NCBI RefSeq assembly: GCF_025353885.1
Contig: NZ_JANXNX010000013.1
Location: forward strand, 1-64,000
Origin: Sphingomonas sp.
Lineage (GTDB): Bacteria; Pseudomonadota; Alphaproteobacteria; Sphingomonadales; Sphingomonadaceae
Direction of reading: 5' to 3'
Length of the DNA: 64,000 nucleotides
This document shows, in pieces, positions 16,906 through 25,729 of the stretch; positions within the stretch are counted from its first letter, which is position 1; each line of letters starts with the position of its first letter. The notes under the pieces were generated by a model. That model did not search any database. It worked only from the letters and a program-made list of their open reading frames with translations, and was not told where the DNA came from. The position numbers and the translations under genes were made by a program.

Positions 16906-17404
16906 CTTGTGCTACTTTCGTCTTGTCGCGCACGAGGAGCGCGCGGAACAGCAATATGAGAACGCCAACGGTAATAGCGGCATCGGCGACGTTGAACACC
17001 AGGAAAGGCCGAAATTCGCCAAAATGCAAATCGGCGAAGTCGACGACGTGCGAAAAGCGGACTCGATCGACGATATTGCCGATCGCGCCGCCAAGGACGA
17101 GGCCGAGGCCGAACGCATCCTGCGTGTTCTTTTCGCGCCACAGCCAGACCGTGACGCCGATGGAAATTAGCGCTGTCAGACCGACGAGCAGCCAACGCCC
17201 CATGTTGGTGTCGGCGGTCAGCATCCCGAGCGAGACGCCGTAGTTTTCCACCCACGTCAGGTTGAAGAACGAGGTGATGACGATCTGCCCGCGCCCCTTC
17301 AGGCCGAAGGGGACCGTGACCATATATTTGCTGAACTGGTCGGCCGCGAGGACGAGGATCGCGAGGATGAGGCCGAGGCGGCGGTTTGCGGGAGTGCCGG
17401 TCAT
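16898..17404 (-). CDS. lspA: Lipoprotein signal peptidase (signal peptidase II)
   Basis: An inner-membrane aspartyl protease that cleaves lipoprotein signal peptides. There are four transmembrane segments and the conserved blocks DQFSKY, LTWVENYGVSLGM, GAIGNIVDRVRFSHVVDFADLHF and FNVADAAITVG; the catalytic Asp residues lie in the last two. The ATG at 17404 overlaps the ileS stop in an ATGA, so the longer open frame that runs back into ileS is rejected. Length is 168 residues. The ileS-lspA arrangement is classical. Confidence 0.97.
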   Translation of the reverse strand: MTGTPANRRLGLILAILVLAADQFSKYMVTVPFGLKGRGQIVITSFFNLTWVENYGVSLGMLTADTNMGRWLLVGLTALISIGVTVWLWREKNTQDAFGLGLVLGGAIGNIVDRVRFSHVVDFADLHFGEFRPFLVFNVADAAITVGVLILLFRALLVRDKTKVAQDA

Positions 17405-20400
17405 GCAGGTTCGCCGACGACTTCGGTGCAACGGTTGCACAGGTCGCCGTCTTCCACGACTTCGGGGAGGTGACGCCAGCAGCGGCCGCATTTCTGGTGG
17501 GTGGTTATGGCGATATCAATCGCGCCATCGGTCTTGACCTTGAAATTTGAGACGATGCAAAGTTCCGCGAAATCCAAATCGACGATATTATCTAAAACGA
17601 ACTGATCTTTCAGCGGATAGCTCACGACCGCTTCCAAACTGGAACCCAGTCTCTTTTCACGGCGAATTGGCTCAATCGCCTCTGTCACTGAACGACGAAC
17701 TTGCCGAACGCTTTCCCAATACCACTGGTATCCGTCGCTGCCGGCCATATCAACGGATGGGTCCAAATCACCGATCCGCAGCTGAAACCAACCAGCATCA
17801 ACCTCCGGCCACTCCTGCAAATGCACCGACCCGGCTTCCGGATGCCGCGTCGTCCACACTTCCTCCGCCGTAAACACCAGCACCGGAGCAGCCCAGCGCA
17901 CCAATGCTTCGAACACAGTGTCCAGTACCGTCCGATAAGCCCGCCGTTTTAGCGTCCCCTCGCACAACGCTGGCCCGACGTCGCAATACAGCGAGTCCTT
18001 GCGGATATCGAAGAAGAATGCGCTGAGGTCGTTGTTGGCAAAGTCGCTCAGCAGGCGAACATAGGTGTTGAAATCATACTCATCGACCGCGATCCGCAGT
18101 TTTGCGTCCATGTCGGCCAGCAGATGCAGGACATAGCGTTCGAGTTCGGGCATGTCCGCAACCGGCACACGCTCGGCTTCGGAAAACCCTTCCAGTGCGC
18201 CGAGCAGATAGCGGAACGTGTTACGGAGCTTTCGATACTGGTCCGAAATGCCGCTGAGGATTTCCTTGCCGATGCGATTGTCTTCGGTGAAGTCGATGCT
18301 CAGCGCCCACAGACGCAGGATATCGGCACCGCTGTCCTTCATCAGCATCTGCGGGTCGATGGTGTTGCCGAGCGACTTGGACATTTTCATGCCTTTCGCA
18401 TCCATCGTGAAACCGTGGGTCAGGACCGCTTTATACGGCGCGCCCCCCCGCGTGCCGCAGCTTTCGAGGAGGGACGATTGGAACCAGCCACGATGCTGGT
18501 CGCTCCCCTCCAGATACAGGTCGGCGGGTGGGCCGGTATAGCCTTCGGACCGCAGCAGGTCGGGCCATTTGCCCGATTCCAGTACGAACGCGTGGGTGCA
18601 GCCGCTGTCGAACCATACGTCGAGGATGTCGGTCTGGCGCTCGTAATCGGCGGCGTCATACGTTTCCCCGAGGAACCCCTGCGCGGCCTCATCGGTCCAC
18701 GCATCCACGCCCTGTTCGCGCACGGCGGCTATGATCCGCGCGTTGACCGCCGGGTCGTTCAGATACGCGCCGGTCTTGCGATCGACGAACAGCGTGATCG
18801 GCACACCCCAGGCGCGCTGACGGCTGATGACCCAATCGGGACGACCCTCGACCATTGCGTTGATGCGGTTGCGGCCCTTTTCGGGGATCCAGCGGGTGTC
18901 GGTGATGGCCTGAAGCGCAGTTTCGCGGAGGGTCGTTTTACCCTGATCCATCGGGATGAACCACTGCGGGGTGCAGCGGAAGATGACCTTGGCCTTCGAG
19001 CGCCAGCTATGCGGATAGCTATGCTTATAGTCCGCCGACGCCGCGAGCAGACCGCCCGCGTCGCGCAAATCGTTGCAGATCGGCCCGTCGGGGGCGACGA
19101 ACTTGGCGTTGATCACCGACCCCTGTCCGCCGAGCCAAGCCCAGTCGGCGCGGTATTTGCCGTCGCCCTCGACCGCGAAAACGGGTTCGATGCCATTGGC
19201 CTTGCACAGCAGGAAATCGTCCTCGCCGTGGTCGGGGGCCATGTGGACGAGGCCGGTGCCGGTTTCCGTCGTGACGAAATCGCCCGCGAGGAGCGGACGT
19301 GGGCGTAGGAAAAATTCCGCCATTTTCGATTGCCCCTCCCCTAAAGGGGAGGGGTTGGGGTGGGAACTGTCTAGTTGCGCGTCGGGCGGACAGTCCCCAC
19401 CCCCGTCCCCCCCCCTGAAGGGGAGGGGTGAAGAGAAGACTTTAGCCATCGGGTGGCGGGCGATGGTTCCGGCGAGGTCGGAACCTTTGCCAACCCAAGC
19501 AACAACCCAACCGTCCCCCTCGGAAAGAAATGGAGATAAGCCGATGCGCTGTGCTGTATCGTTCCATAGGTTCAAGGCGATGAGCAGCGACTTATTGCCA
19601 GACCGCATCAAAACATACTCAATCTCCGGCCCATAAGCCAAAGCCTGATTGACCGGGATCGTCCACGGCGTCGTCGTCCAGATCACCGCGTACGCACCGA
19701 CCAGTTCCGGCACAGCGGATTCGACAATCTCAAACGCAACATCGATCTGCGTCGAGACGACGTCCTCATACTCAACCTCGGCCTCGGCCAAAGCCGTCTT
19801 CTCGACCGGCGACCACATCACAGGCTTGGCACCGCGATAAAGCTGGCCGCTATCGGCAAACTTAATCAATTCCGACACGATGGTCGCCTCGGCCTCGAAA
19901 TCCATCGTGAGATACGGGTGATCCCAGTCGGCGTTGATGCCCAACCGCTTCAGCTGCTCACGCTGGGTATCGACCCAGCCGCGCGCATAGGCACGACATT
20001 CAGCGCGGAACTCGGCGGCGGGAACCTCGTCCTTGTTCAGCTTTTTCTTGCGATACGCTTCCTCGACCTTCCACTCGATCGGCAGACCGTGGCAATCCCA
20101 GCCTGGCACATAGGGCGCGTCCTTGCCGAGCAGGGTCTGCGTGCGGACGACCATGTCCTTCAGGATATGGTTCAGCGCATGGCCGATGTGCATGTCGCCG
20201 TTGGCATAGGGGGGGCCATCGTGGAGGATGAACTTTTCCCGGCCCCGGCGCGCGTCGCGCAGCTTGTCGTACAGGCCGGCCGCCTGCCACCGCTCCAAAA
20301 TCACCGGCTCCTTGGCAGGAAGCCCGGCTTTCATGGGGAAATCGGTCTTCGGCAAGAAGACGGTGTCGCGATAGTCGCGCTTTTCGGTCGCTGGTGTGTC

Positions 20401-20406
20401 GGTCAT
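17401..20406 (-). CDS. ileS: Isoleucyl-tRNA synthetase carrying an in-frame palindromic insertion
   Basis: A class I aminoacyl-tRNA synthetase charging tRNA-Ile. HIGH signature: GDMHIGHALNHI; KMSKS motif: GMKMSKSLGN; editing-domain features: TTPWTIPVN and TGTGLVHMAPDHGEDDF; C-terminal zinc motifs CGRCWRH...CNRC. It has 1001 residues, longer than usual. The excess is explained by a Gly/Pro-rich segment at about residues 320-361 in the editing domain, encoded by a palindromic repeat (see the separate entry). Outside this segment the protein looks intact and the gene is essential, so it is presumably functional. The stop overlaps lspA. Confidence 0.97.
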   Translation of the reverse strand: MTDTPATEKRDYRDTVFLPKTDFPMKAGLPAKEPVILERWQAAGLYDKLRDARRGREKFILHDGPPYANGDMHIGHALNHILKDMVVRTQTLLGKDAPYVPGWDCHGLPIEWKVEEAYRKKKLNKDEVPAAEFRAECRAYARGWVDTQREQLKRLGINADWDHPYLTMDFEAEATIVSELIKFADSGQLYRGAKPVMWSPVEKTALAEAEVEYEDVVSTQIDVAFEIVESAVPELVGAYAVIWTTTPWTIPVNQALAYGPEIEYVLMRSGNKSLLIALNLWNDTAQRIGLSPFLSEGDGWVVAWVGKGSDLAGTIARHPMAKVFSSPLPFRGGDGGGDCPPDAQLDSSHPNPSPLGEGQSKMAEFFLRPRPLLAGDFVTTETGTGLVHMAPDHGEDDFLLCKANGIEPVFAVEGDGKYRADWAWLGGQGSVINAKFVAPDGPICNDLRDAGGLLAASADYKHSYPHSWRSKAKVIFRCTPQWFIPMDQGKTTLRETALQAITDTRWIPEKGRNRINAMVEGRPDWVISRQRAWGVPITLFVDRKTGAYLNDPAVNARIIAAVREQGVDAWTDEAAQGFLGETYDAADYERQTDILDVWFDSGCTHAFVLESGKWPDLLRSEGYTGPPADLYLEGSDQHRGWFQSSLLESCGTRGGAPYKAVLTHGFTMDAKGMKMSKSLGNTIDPQMLMKDSGADILRLWALSIDFTEDNRIGKEILSGISDQYRKLRNTFRYLLGALEGFSEAERVPVADMPELERYVLHLLADMDAKLRIAVDEYDFNTYVRLLSDFANNDLSAFFFDIRKDSLYCDVGPALCEGTLKRRAYRTVLDTVFEALVRWAAPVLVFTAEEVWTTRHPEAGSVHLQEWPEVDAGWFQLRIGDLDPSVDMAGSDGYQWYWESVRQVRRSVTEAIEPIRREKRLGSSLEAVVSYPLKDQFVLDNIVDLDFAELCIVSNFKVKTDGAIDIAITTHQKCGRCWRHLPEVVEDGDLCNRCTEVVGEPA
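19333..19428. repeat. Composite palindromic element inserted in frame within ileS
   Basis: The 96-bp core is a large inverted repeat. The left end is a perfect 9-bp hairpin CCCCTCCCC/GGGGAGGGG with loop TAAA (19333-19354). The right end is a similar hairpin with one mismatch and loop TGAA (19407-19428). Between them GGGGTGGGAACTGTC (19357-19371) pairs with GACAGTCCCCACCCC (19389-19403), with few mismatches. GCCAT occurs at 19319-19323 and 19445-19449; the copies are 126 bp apart, exactly 42 codons. On the coding strand the insert reads as SPLPFRGGDGGGD...PNPSPLGEG. It resembles the coding-region palindromic elements known from Rickettsia in behaviour, not in sequence. Confidence 0.85.
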
Positions 20407-20427
20407 ATCGGGCGCGGCTTAAAGACC

Positions 20428-21204
20428 CTAGCGCACCACCGCAACTGCGGCGCGTTCGGCCAGGCGTTCGACCGCAGCGGCATGGATACCAGGCGCGCAG
20501 CACAGCACGCCGAACATCTCACCCTTGGTCGAATTGAATCGCAGCGTCTGTCCGCGCGCATCGGTGACGGTTGCGCCCGCTTCCTGGGCGATCAGGGCGG
20601 CGGCCGCGATGTCCCATTCATGGCCCCAGCGCATCGCCGCCAGCAAGTCGGCGTCGCCGCGCGCGACCATCGCCATGCGCAGCGCAATCGAATTGGGACG
20701 AACGACCATCGTCAGGTGGGCATCGGCGCGGGGCAGGACGTCGGCAGGCACCCGCGCGCCGGGCAGTTGGGTGCGCGTGCTGGCGTGAAGCGGCACTCCG
20801 TTGAGCGTTGCCCCATTGCCCAGCGCCGCCGCCCAATGTTCCTCACGCGCCGGGGCATCGAGCACGCCGAGGATCGACCGCCCCCCCTCGACCAGTGCCA
20901 CCGACACCGCCCAGCCGGGCCGTCCGCGCACGAAATCGCGGGTGCCATCGATCGGATCGACGACCCAGACCCGGGTGCACATCAGGCGCTCTGCCGAATC
21001 GGCGGTTTCTTCGGAAAACCAGCCTGCCTCGGGATCGATCTTGCGCAAGGCCTGGCGCAGCATGTCGTTGGCGGCGAGGTCGATCTCGCAGACGATCTCG
21101 CCGGGCACCTTGTCCCAGCTTTCGAACTCACCACGCCAGCGGGAAAACGCCATTGCTCCGGCGGCGCGGGCGGCTTCGGAGACGGCTGACAACAGGCTAT
21201 TCAC
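20428..21204 (-). CDS. Inositol monophosphatase family protein (CysQ/histidinol-phosphatase-like)
   Basis: A metal-dependent phosphatase of the IMPase superfamily. Metal-binding motifs are present in order: EET (WFSEETAD), WVVDPIDGTRDFVRG, and the C-terminal WGHEWDIAAAALIAQEAGA. The exact substrate (3'-phosphoadenosine 5'-phosphate, inositol phosphate or histidinol phosphate) cannot be told from sequence. Starts: GTG at 21204 (GTGAATAG overlaps the pmbA stop by 8 nt) or TTG at 21210. It lies between pmbA and ileS on the same strand, likely one transcript. Confidence 0.9.
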   Translation of the reverse strand: MNSLLSAVSEAARAAGAMAFSRWRGEFESWDKVPGEIVCEIDLAANDMLRQALRKIDPEAGWFSEETADSAERLMCTRVWVVDPIDGTRDFVRGRPGWAVSVALVEGGRSILGVLDAPAREEHWAAALGNGATLNGVPLHASTRTQLPGARVPADVLPRADAHLTMVVRPNSIALRMAMVARGDADLLAAMRWGHEWDIAAAALIAQEAGATVTDARGQTLRFNSTKGEMFGVLCCAPGIHAAAVERLAERAAVAVVR

Positions 21205-22543
21205 CGGCAAGCGTCATCCCGTCCACGCGGATCGTCGGCACATTGACCGAATGGCGAAACTCGAGATCGTTGGCGGGAATGGCAACGCGAAACATATCCT
21301 TCAGATTTCCCGCGATGGTAACCTCCGAAACCGCGCCGGCAATCTCTCCATTAACGATGCGAAAGCCTGACGCGCCCCGGCTATAGTCTCCGGTCAGCCC
21401 GTTGACGCCCATCCCGATCAGCTCGGTCACATAAAACCCATCCCGAATGTCGGCAATCAGGGCCTCGGGCGTGACCGTTCCTGCCTCCATGTGCACATTG
21501 CTCGGCCCGGCGCCCGGCGCGCCCGATATGCCGCGGGCAGCATGGCCGGTGGGCGCGATGCCGATCTGGCGCGCCGAGGCGCTGTCGGCGATCCATGCGG
21601 TCAGGACGCCCTTGTCGATTAATCGGGAGGGCGTGGTTGCCAGCCCCTCGCCATCGAAGGCCCGACTGCGAAGTCCGCGAACGCGCCACGGATCGTCGAA
21701 AACCGTGATCCCCGAATCAAAGATCGCGGTGCCGAGCGCGTCGAGCAGGAAGCTGGTCTTGCGGGCGATGCCCGACCCGGTGATCGCGCCGATCAGGTGG
21801 CCGAGCAGCGATGCGCCGACGCGGGGATCGTACACGACCGTCATCGGGCCGCTTTTCAGGCGCACGGGGTTCATCCGGTCAATGGCGCGATTGCCGGCCT
21901 TCAACCCGACCAGCGCGGGGGCGTCCAGGTCGCTGCGATGGCGGACCGAATGCGACGCGTAATCGCGCTGCATGCTAGCCCCCTCGCCCGCCAGCACGCT
22001 GGCCGAGACGCCGTGACTCGATCCGCTCGAATAGCCGGCGAAACCGGCGCTTGTCGCCAGTGCCATCGTGCTGCGCCCGGCACTGGCGCCCGCGCCCTCG
22101 CTGTTGGTGATGCCCGGGACGGCGCGGGCCGCGTCCTCCGCTTCCAGCGCGGCAGCGCGCAGCAATTCAGGTCCGGCCTCCCCGCCATCGTCGATGTCGA
22201 AATCGCGGAACGGGCCGTGGGAGATCAGTTCATCGGGCGCGAGCCCTGCGAACCGGTCTTCGGGCGCAAGCCGTGCCATTGCCACGGTGCGTTCGACCAG
22301 TTGTGCCAGCGCGTCGTCGGACAGGTCGGAGGACGAAGCGGTCGCCGATCCCTTGCCGACGAATACGCGCAGTCCGATTTCCTGGCTTTCGGATCGCTCG
22401 ACTCCTTCAAGCGCGCCAAGCCGCATTTCCACCGAGGTCGCGGCGTTGGCGGCATAGACGGTGTCGGCGGCATCGGCTCCGCCCTTGACGGCGCGGGCAA
22501 CAAGATCGGTAGCGCGTGTGAGCGCCTGTTCACGGGTAAGCAT
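21197..22543 (-). CDS. pmbA: PmbA/TldE-family metallopeptidase subunit
   Basis: PmbA (TldE) is the non-catalytic partner of the TldD zinc protease, involved in peptide maturation and turnover. The 448-residue protein shows the family pattern: SESQEIGLRVFVGKGSATASSSDLS near residue 55, GITNSEGAGASAGRS, the long HxxxH-lacking core, and the terminal SGFRIVNGEIAGAVSEVTIAGNLKDMF block. No tldD gene is in the window. It is downstream of ubiA on the same strand and overlaps the IMPase-family gene. Confidence 0.93.
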   Translation of the reverse strand: MLTREQALTRATDLVARAVKGGADAADTVYAANAATSVEMRLGALEGVERSESQEIGLRVFVGKGSATASSSDLSDDALAQLVERTVAMARLAPEDRFAGLAPDELISHGPFRDFDIDDGGEAGPELLRAAALEAEDAARAVPGITNSEGAGASAGRSTMALATSAGFAGYSSGSSHGVSASVLAGEGASMQRDYASHSVRHRSDLDAPALVGLKAGNRAIDRMNPVRLKSGPMTVVYDPRVGASLLGHLIGAITGSGIARKTSFLLDALGTAIFDSGITVFDDPWRVRGLRSRAFDGEGLATTPSRLIDKGVLTAWIADSASARQIGIAPTGHAARGISGAPGAGPSNVHMEAGTVTPEALIADIRDGFYVTELIGMGVNGLTGDYSRGASGFRIVNGEIAGAVSEVTIAGNLKDMFRVAIPANDLEFRHSVNVPTIRVDGMTLAGE

Positions 22544-22573
22544 CGGTTTTCCTAGGCAGGGTGACGGCTCACG

Positions 22574-23491
22574 TCAAAGCCCTGCATTACCAACAACCGC
22601 ACAGGCAAGCGCCATCAGTAGGCCGGCAAAGCGATTCGACCGGAATTTCGCCAGCGCGTCGGTACCGGCCCCGACTTTCAGCGTCATGACCTGCCAGCCA
22701 AGATGCACCGCCATCGGCACCAGCGTCACCAGTGCCAGCACATCGGGTCGCGCGATCCAGAACGCACCTGCCCACAAGGCCAGCGCCAGTGCGTAGAATA
22801 ATGCAACTCCGCCGCGCACGTGGCTGCCCATCCTGCGCGCCGAAGATCGCACTCCGATCAGCGCATCGTCCTCCACGTCCTGCAGCGCATAAATCGTGTC
22901 ATAGCCGACTACCCATGCGATACTGCCGCCATAAAGCAGGAACATCGGCCCTTCGACTCGACCGGTGACTGCAGTCCAGCCGACCAGCAGCGCCCACGAA
23001 AAGACGATCCCCAGCCATGCCTGCGGCCACCATGTTATCCGTTTCATGAATGGATAGGCTGCAACCGGAGCCAGGCTGCCTAGCGCGATACTTGCTGCAA
23101 GCGGCGGCAGTTGCAGCAACACGACCAGCCCGACCAGGCAAAGTGCCCCCAGCCAGATCCACGCTGCCTTTACGCTGGCTGCGCCGCTAACGAGCGGCCG
23201 GTTGCGCGTCCGTTCAACCAGCGCATCCAGATCGCGATCGACGATATCGTTATAGACGCAGCCCGCGCCCCGCATCGCAATCGCGCCGAGCAAGAGCCAG
23301 AGCAGCAGCGGCCAGGCTTCGCGCAAGCCCCCCGCCAGCAATAGTCCCCATGCCCCCGGCCAGTACAGCAGCCACCAGCCAATCGGCCGGTCGAATCGCG
23401 CCAGCAATGCAAAGGGTCGCAACGTGCGCGGCAGATAGCGGACGAGTCCGCGCATTTCGCTGTCGGGCGTGGTGACGACGTCTCCGGTCAT
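22574..23491 (-). CDS. ubiA: 4-hydroxybenzoate polyprenyltransferase
   Basis: An inner-membrane prenyltransferase of ubiquinone synthesis. It has two Asp-rich motifs, NDIVDRDLDALVERTRNRPL (first) and YDTIYALQDVEDD (second), and eight or nine hydrophobic helices. The ATG at 23491 (MTGDVVTT) is chosen; the longer frame runs through the divergent rsmE start and is not credible. It is divergent from rsmE with about 13 nt between starts, so the promoters must overlap the coding ends. Confidence 0.95.
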   Translation of the reverse strand: MTGDVVTTPDSEMRGLVRYLPRTLRPFALLARFDRPIGWWLLYWPGAWGLLLAGGLREAWPLLLWLLLGAIAMRGAGCVYNDIVDRDLDALVERTRNRPLVSGAASVKAAWIWLGALCLVGLVVLLQLPPLAASIALGSLAPVAAYPFMKRITWWPQAWLGIVFSWALLVGWTAVTGRVEGPMFLLYGGSIAWVVGYDTIYALQDVEDDALIGVRSSARRMGSHVRGGVALFYALALALWAGAFWIARPDVLALVTLVPMAVHLGWQVMTLKVGAGTDALAKFRSNRFAGLLMALACAVVGNAGL

Positions 23492-23504
23492 GCTAGGGGG
23501 CCTT

Positions 23505-24245
23505 ATGCCCGCTACTCCCGCCTGGCCACCCGAAAGCAGCGTTCGGCTGTTCGTCGCGACGCGCTTGTCCGAAAACGCCCAGCTTCGCATCGAGGGCGCG
23601 CAGGCGCATTATTTGGTCTCTGTGATGCGGATCAAGCCGGGAGAACATGTCAGACTGTTCGACGATGTCAGCGGCGAATGGCTTGCCCAGGCGATCACGG
23701 TCAACCGCCGCGACATTACCCTGGACGTCATCGCAAATCTGAAACCGCGCGAAACCGTGCCCGACCTGTGGCTTGCCGCCGCCCCGATCCGTCGCGCCCG
23801 GTACGATTGGGTCGCCGAGAAGTCGTGTGAATTGGGGATTGCACGTTTCGTGCCGGTCCTGACGCGCCGCGCGGTCGTGGACAAGGTCAAGGACGACCGC
23901 TTGCGCGCGCACATGATCGAGGCGGCCGAACAATGCGGGCGCACCGCGCTGCCGGTCATTGCCGCGCAGACCAAACTGATTGACTGGCTGGCGACGCTGG
24001 CCGACCGTATATTATTTTTTGCCGACGAAGCCGGGGGCCAGCCGTTCGACGCTGCCATCGCCACGCATCCCGGGCCTGCCGCAATTCTGATCGGACCCGA
24101 GGGCGGCTTTGACGACGCCGAACGCGATGCCATTCGCGCAACCCCCGGTGCGGTCCCGATTACGCTCGGGCCACGCATCCTCCGCGCCGACACCGCTGCT
24201 ATCGCCGCGATTGCGGTTTGGATGGCGCTTTCCGACCGGAGCTGA
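23505..24245 (+). CDS. rsmE: 16S rRNA (uracil(1498)-N3)-methyltransferase
   Basis: A SPOUT-class methyltransferase acting on the 30S decoding region. Motifs: VRLFVATRL at the N-terminal PUA-like domain, HYLVSVMRIKPGEHVRLFD, KSCELGIARFVPVLTRR, and the trefoil knot with ILIGPEGGFDDAERDAI and ITLGPRILRADTAAIAAI. The ATG at 23505 (MPATPAW) is preferred; a GTG start 12 codons earlier would overlap ubiA. It is upstream of gshA on the same strand. Confidence 0.96.
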   Translation: MPATPAWPPESSVRLFVATRLSENAQLRIEGAQAHYLVSVMRIKPGEHVRLFDDVSGEWLAQAITVNRRDITLDVIANLKPRETVPDLWLAAAPIRRARYDWVAEKSCELGIARFVPVLTRRAVVDKVKDDRLRAHMIEAAEQCGRTALPVIAAQTKLIDWLATLADRILFFADEAGGQPFDAAIATHPGPAAILIGPEGGFDDAERDAIRATPGAVPITLGPRILRADTAAIAAIAVWMALSDRS

Positions 24246-24355
24246 TCGACCCAAGCGCCACAGACAACCGCCTGATGATCAATCCCTAACGATCGGTAGT
24301 GATTGATGCATAATCTTCGTTCCCATTCGCCACGCGTCGGATTAAGGGCGCGAAT

Positions 24356-25729
24356 ATGACGACACGTGCCACCCATGAAGAACTCGAACCGCCGATGGAA
24401 AGTCGTGTGGACATGATCGGATTGTTCTCGAAGGGTGAAAAGCCGAAGGACCACTGGCGGATCGGCACCGAACACGAAAAGTTCGTCTATTTCACCAAGG
24501 ACAAACGTGCGCCGTCTTACGAGGAAAAGGGCGGTATCCACGCCCTTATGATCGGCCTGACGCGCTACGGCTGGGAACCGATTTATGAGGCCGAGAATAT
24601 CATTGCATTGGGCGGTCCGGACGGCAACGTTAGCCTCGAGCCAGCGGGCCAGTTCGAGCTGTCGGGTGCGCCGCTCGACAATTTGCACGAAACTTGCGCA
24701 GAGACCGGCCGTCATCTGCAACAGGTCAAGGAAGTGGGTGATCGGCTAGGGCTGGGCTTCTTGGGGCTCGGACTGTGGCCTGACAAGACTCGTGCCGAAC
24801 TGCCGATTATGCCAAAGGGCCGTTACAAGATTATGCTCGACCATATGCCGCGCGTCGGTACGATGGGGCTGGACATGATGCTGCGGACTTGCACGATCCA
24901 GACAAATCTCGACTATTCGTCCGAGGCGGACATGGTCAAAAAGTTCCAGGTTTCGCTGGCGCTCCAGCCGCTCGCCACCGCGATGTTCGCCAATTCGCCA
25001 TTTCTTGAGGGCAAGCCCAACGGCTTTCTGTCCTATCGCAGCCACATCTGGACCGACACCGACAGCGCGCGCACCGGTATGCTGCCCTTCGTTTTCGAAG
25101 ATGGTTTCGGATATGAACGCTACGCCGACTTCATGCTCGACGTGCCGATGTATTTCGTCTTCCGCGACGGCAAATATGTCGACGCCGCCGGTCTCAGTTT
25201 TCGCGACTTCCTGAAAGGCGAACTTTCGGTCCTGCCGGGAGAAAAGCCGACGTTGCAGGACTGGACCGACCATCTGTCGACAGCCTTTCCCGAGGTCCGG
25301 CTGAAGAGCTTCCTTGAAATGCGCGGGGCTGATGGTGGGCCATGGAACAAGATTTGCGCACTGCCCGCATTCTGGGTCGGGCTGCTTTATGACCAGACCG
25401 CGCTCGATGCCGCCTGGGACGAAGTAAAGCACTGGACGATCGCGGATCATCAGCGCATCCGCGACGAGGTTCCGCGTCTTGCCCTCGATGCCCGGGGACC
25501 GCGCGGCCGGACGCTGCGCGAACTTGGGAAGGTCATTCTCGACATCGCCGACGCAGGCCTGAAAGCGCGCAACCGCATCAATTCGATCGGCGACACCGAA
25601 CAGGGGTTCCTTGACCCGCTGCGCGAGATCATTTCAAGCGGCAAGGTTCCGGCCCAGCGCCTGCTCGACCGCTATCATGGCGAATGGAATGGCAATATCT
25701 CGCGAATCTATGACGAGATGAGTTTCTAG
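24356..25729 (+). CDS. gshA: Glutamate-cysteine ligase (class III, plant/alphaproteobacterial type)
   Basis: It catalyses the first step of glutathione synthesis. The 457-residue protein matches the plant-type GshA: GTEHEKFVYF near residue 40, GGIHALMIGLTRYGWEP, ISLEPAGQFELSGAP-like block (VSLEPAGQFELSG), and RTCTIQTNLDYSSE in the middle. Alphaproteobacteria use this class rather than the E. coli one. The stop overlaps the convergent ICMT-like gene by 4 nt. gshB is not in the window. Confidence 0.96.
   Translation: MTTRATHEELEPPMESRVDMIGLFSKGEKPKDHWRIGTEHEKFVYFTKDKRAPSYEEKGGIHALMIGLTRYGWEPIYEAENIIALGGPDGNVSLEPAGQFELSGAPLDNLHETCAETGRHLQQVKEVGDRLGLGFLGLGLWPDKTRAELPIMPKGRYKIMLDHMPRVGTMGLDMMLRTCTIQTNLDYSSEADMVKKFQVSLALQPLATAMFANSPFLEGKPNGFLSYRSHIWTDTDSARTGMLPFVFEDGFGYERYADFMLDVPMYFVFRDGKYVDAAGLSFRDFLKGELSVLPGEKPTLQDWTDHLSTAFPEVRLKSFLEMRGADGGPWNKICALPAFWVGLLYDQTALDAAWDEVKHWTIADHQRIRDEVPRLALDARGPRGRTLRELGKVILDIADAGLKARNRINSIGDTEQGFLDPLREIISSGKVPAQRLLDRYHGEWNGNISRIYDEMSF

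Noticed and set aside
18124-19308. Long plus-strand open frame (394 codons) opposite ileS
   Set aside because: It lies wholly inside the clearly coded ileS on the other strand; high GC at third positions creates such shadow frames. No ribosome site or family motif was seen.
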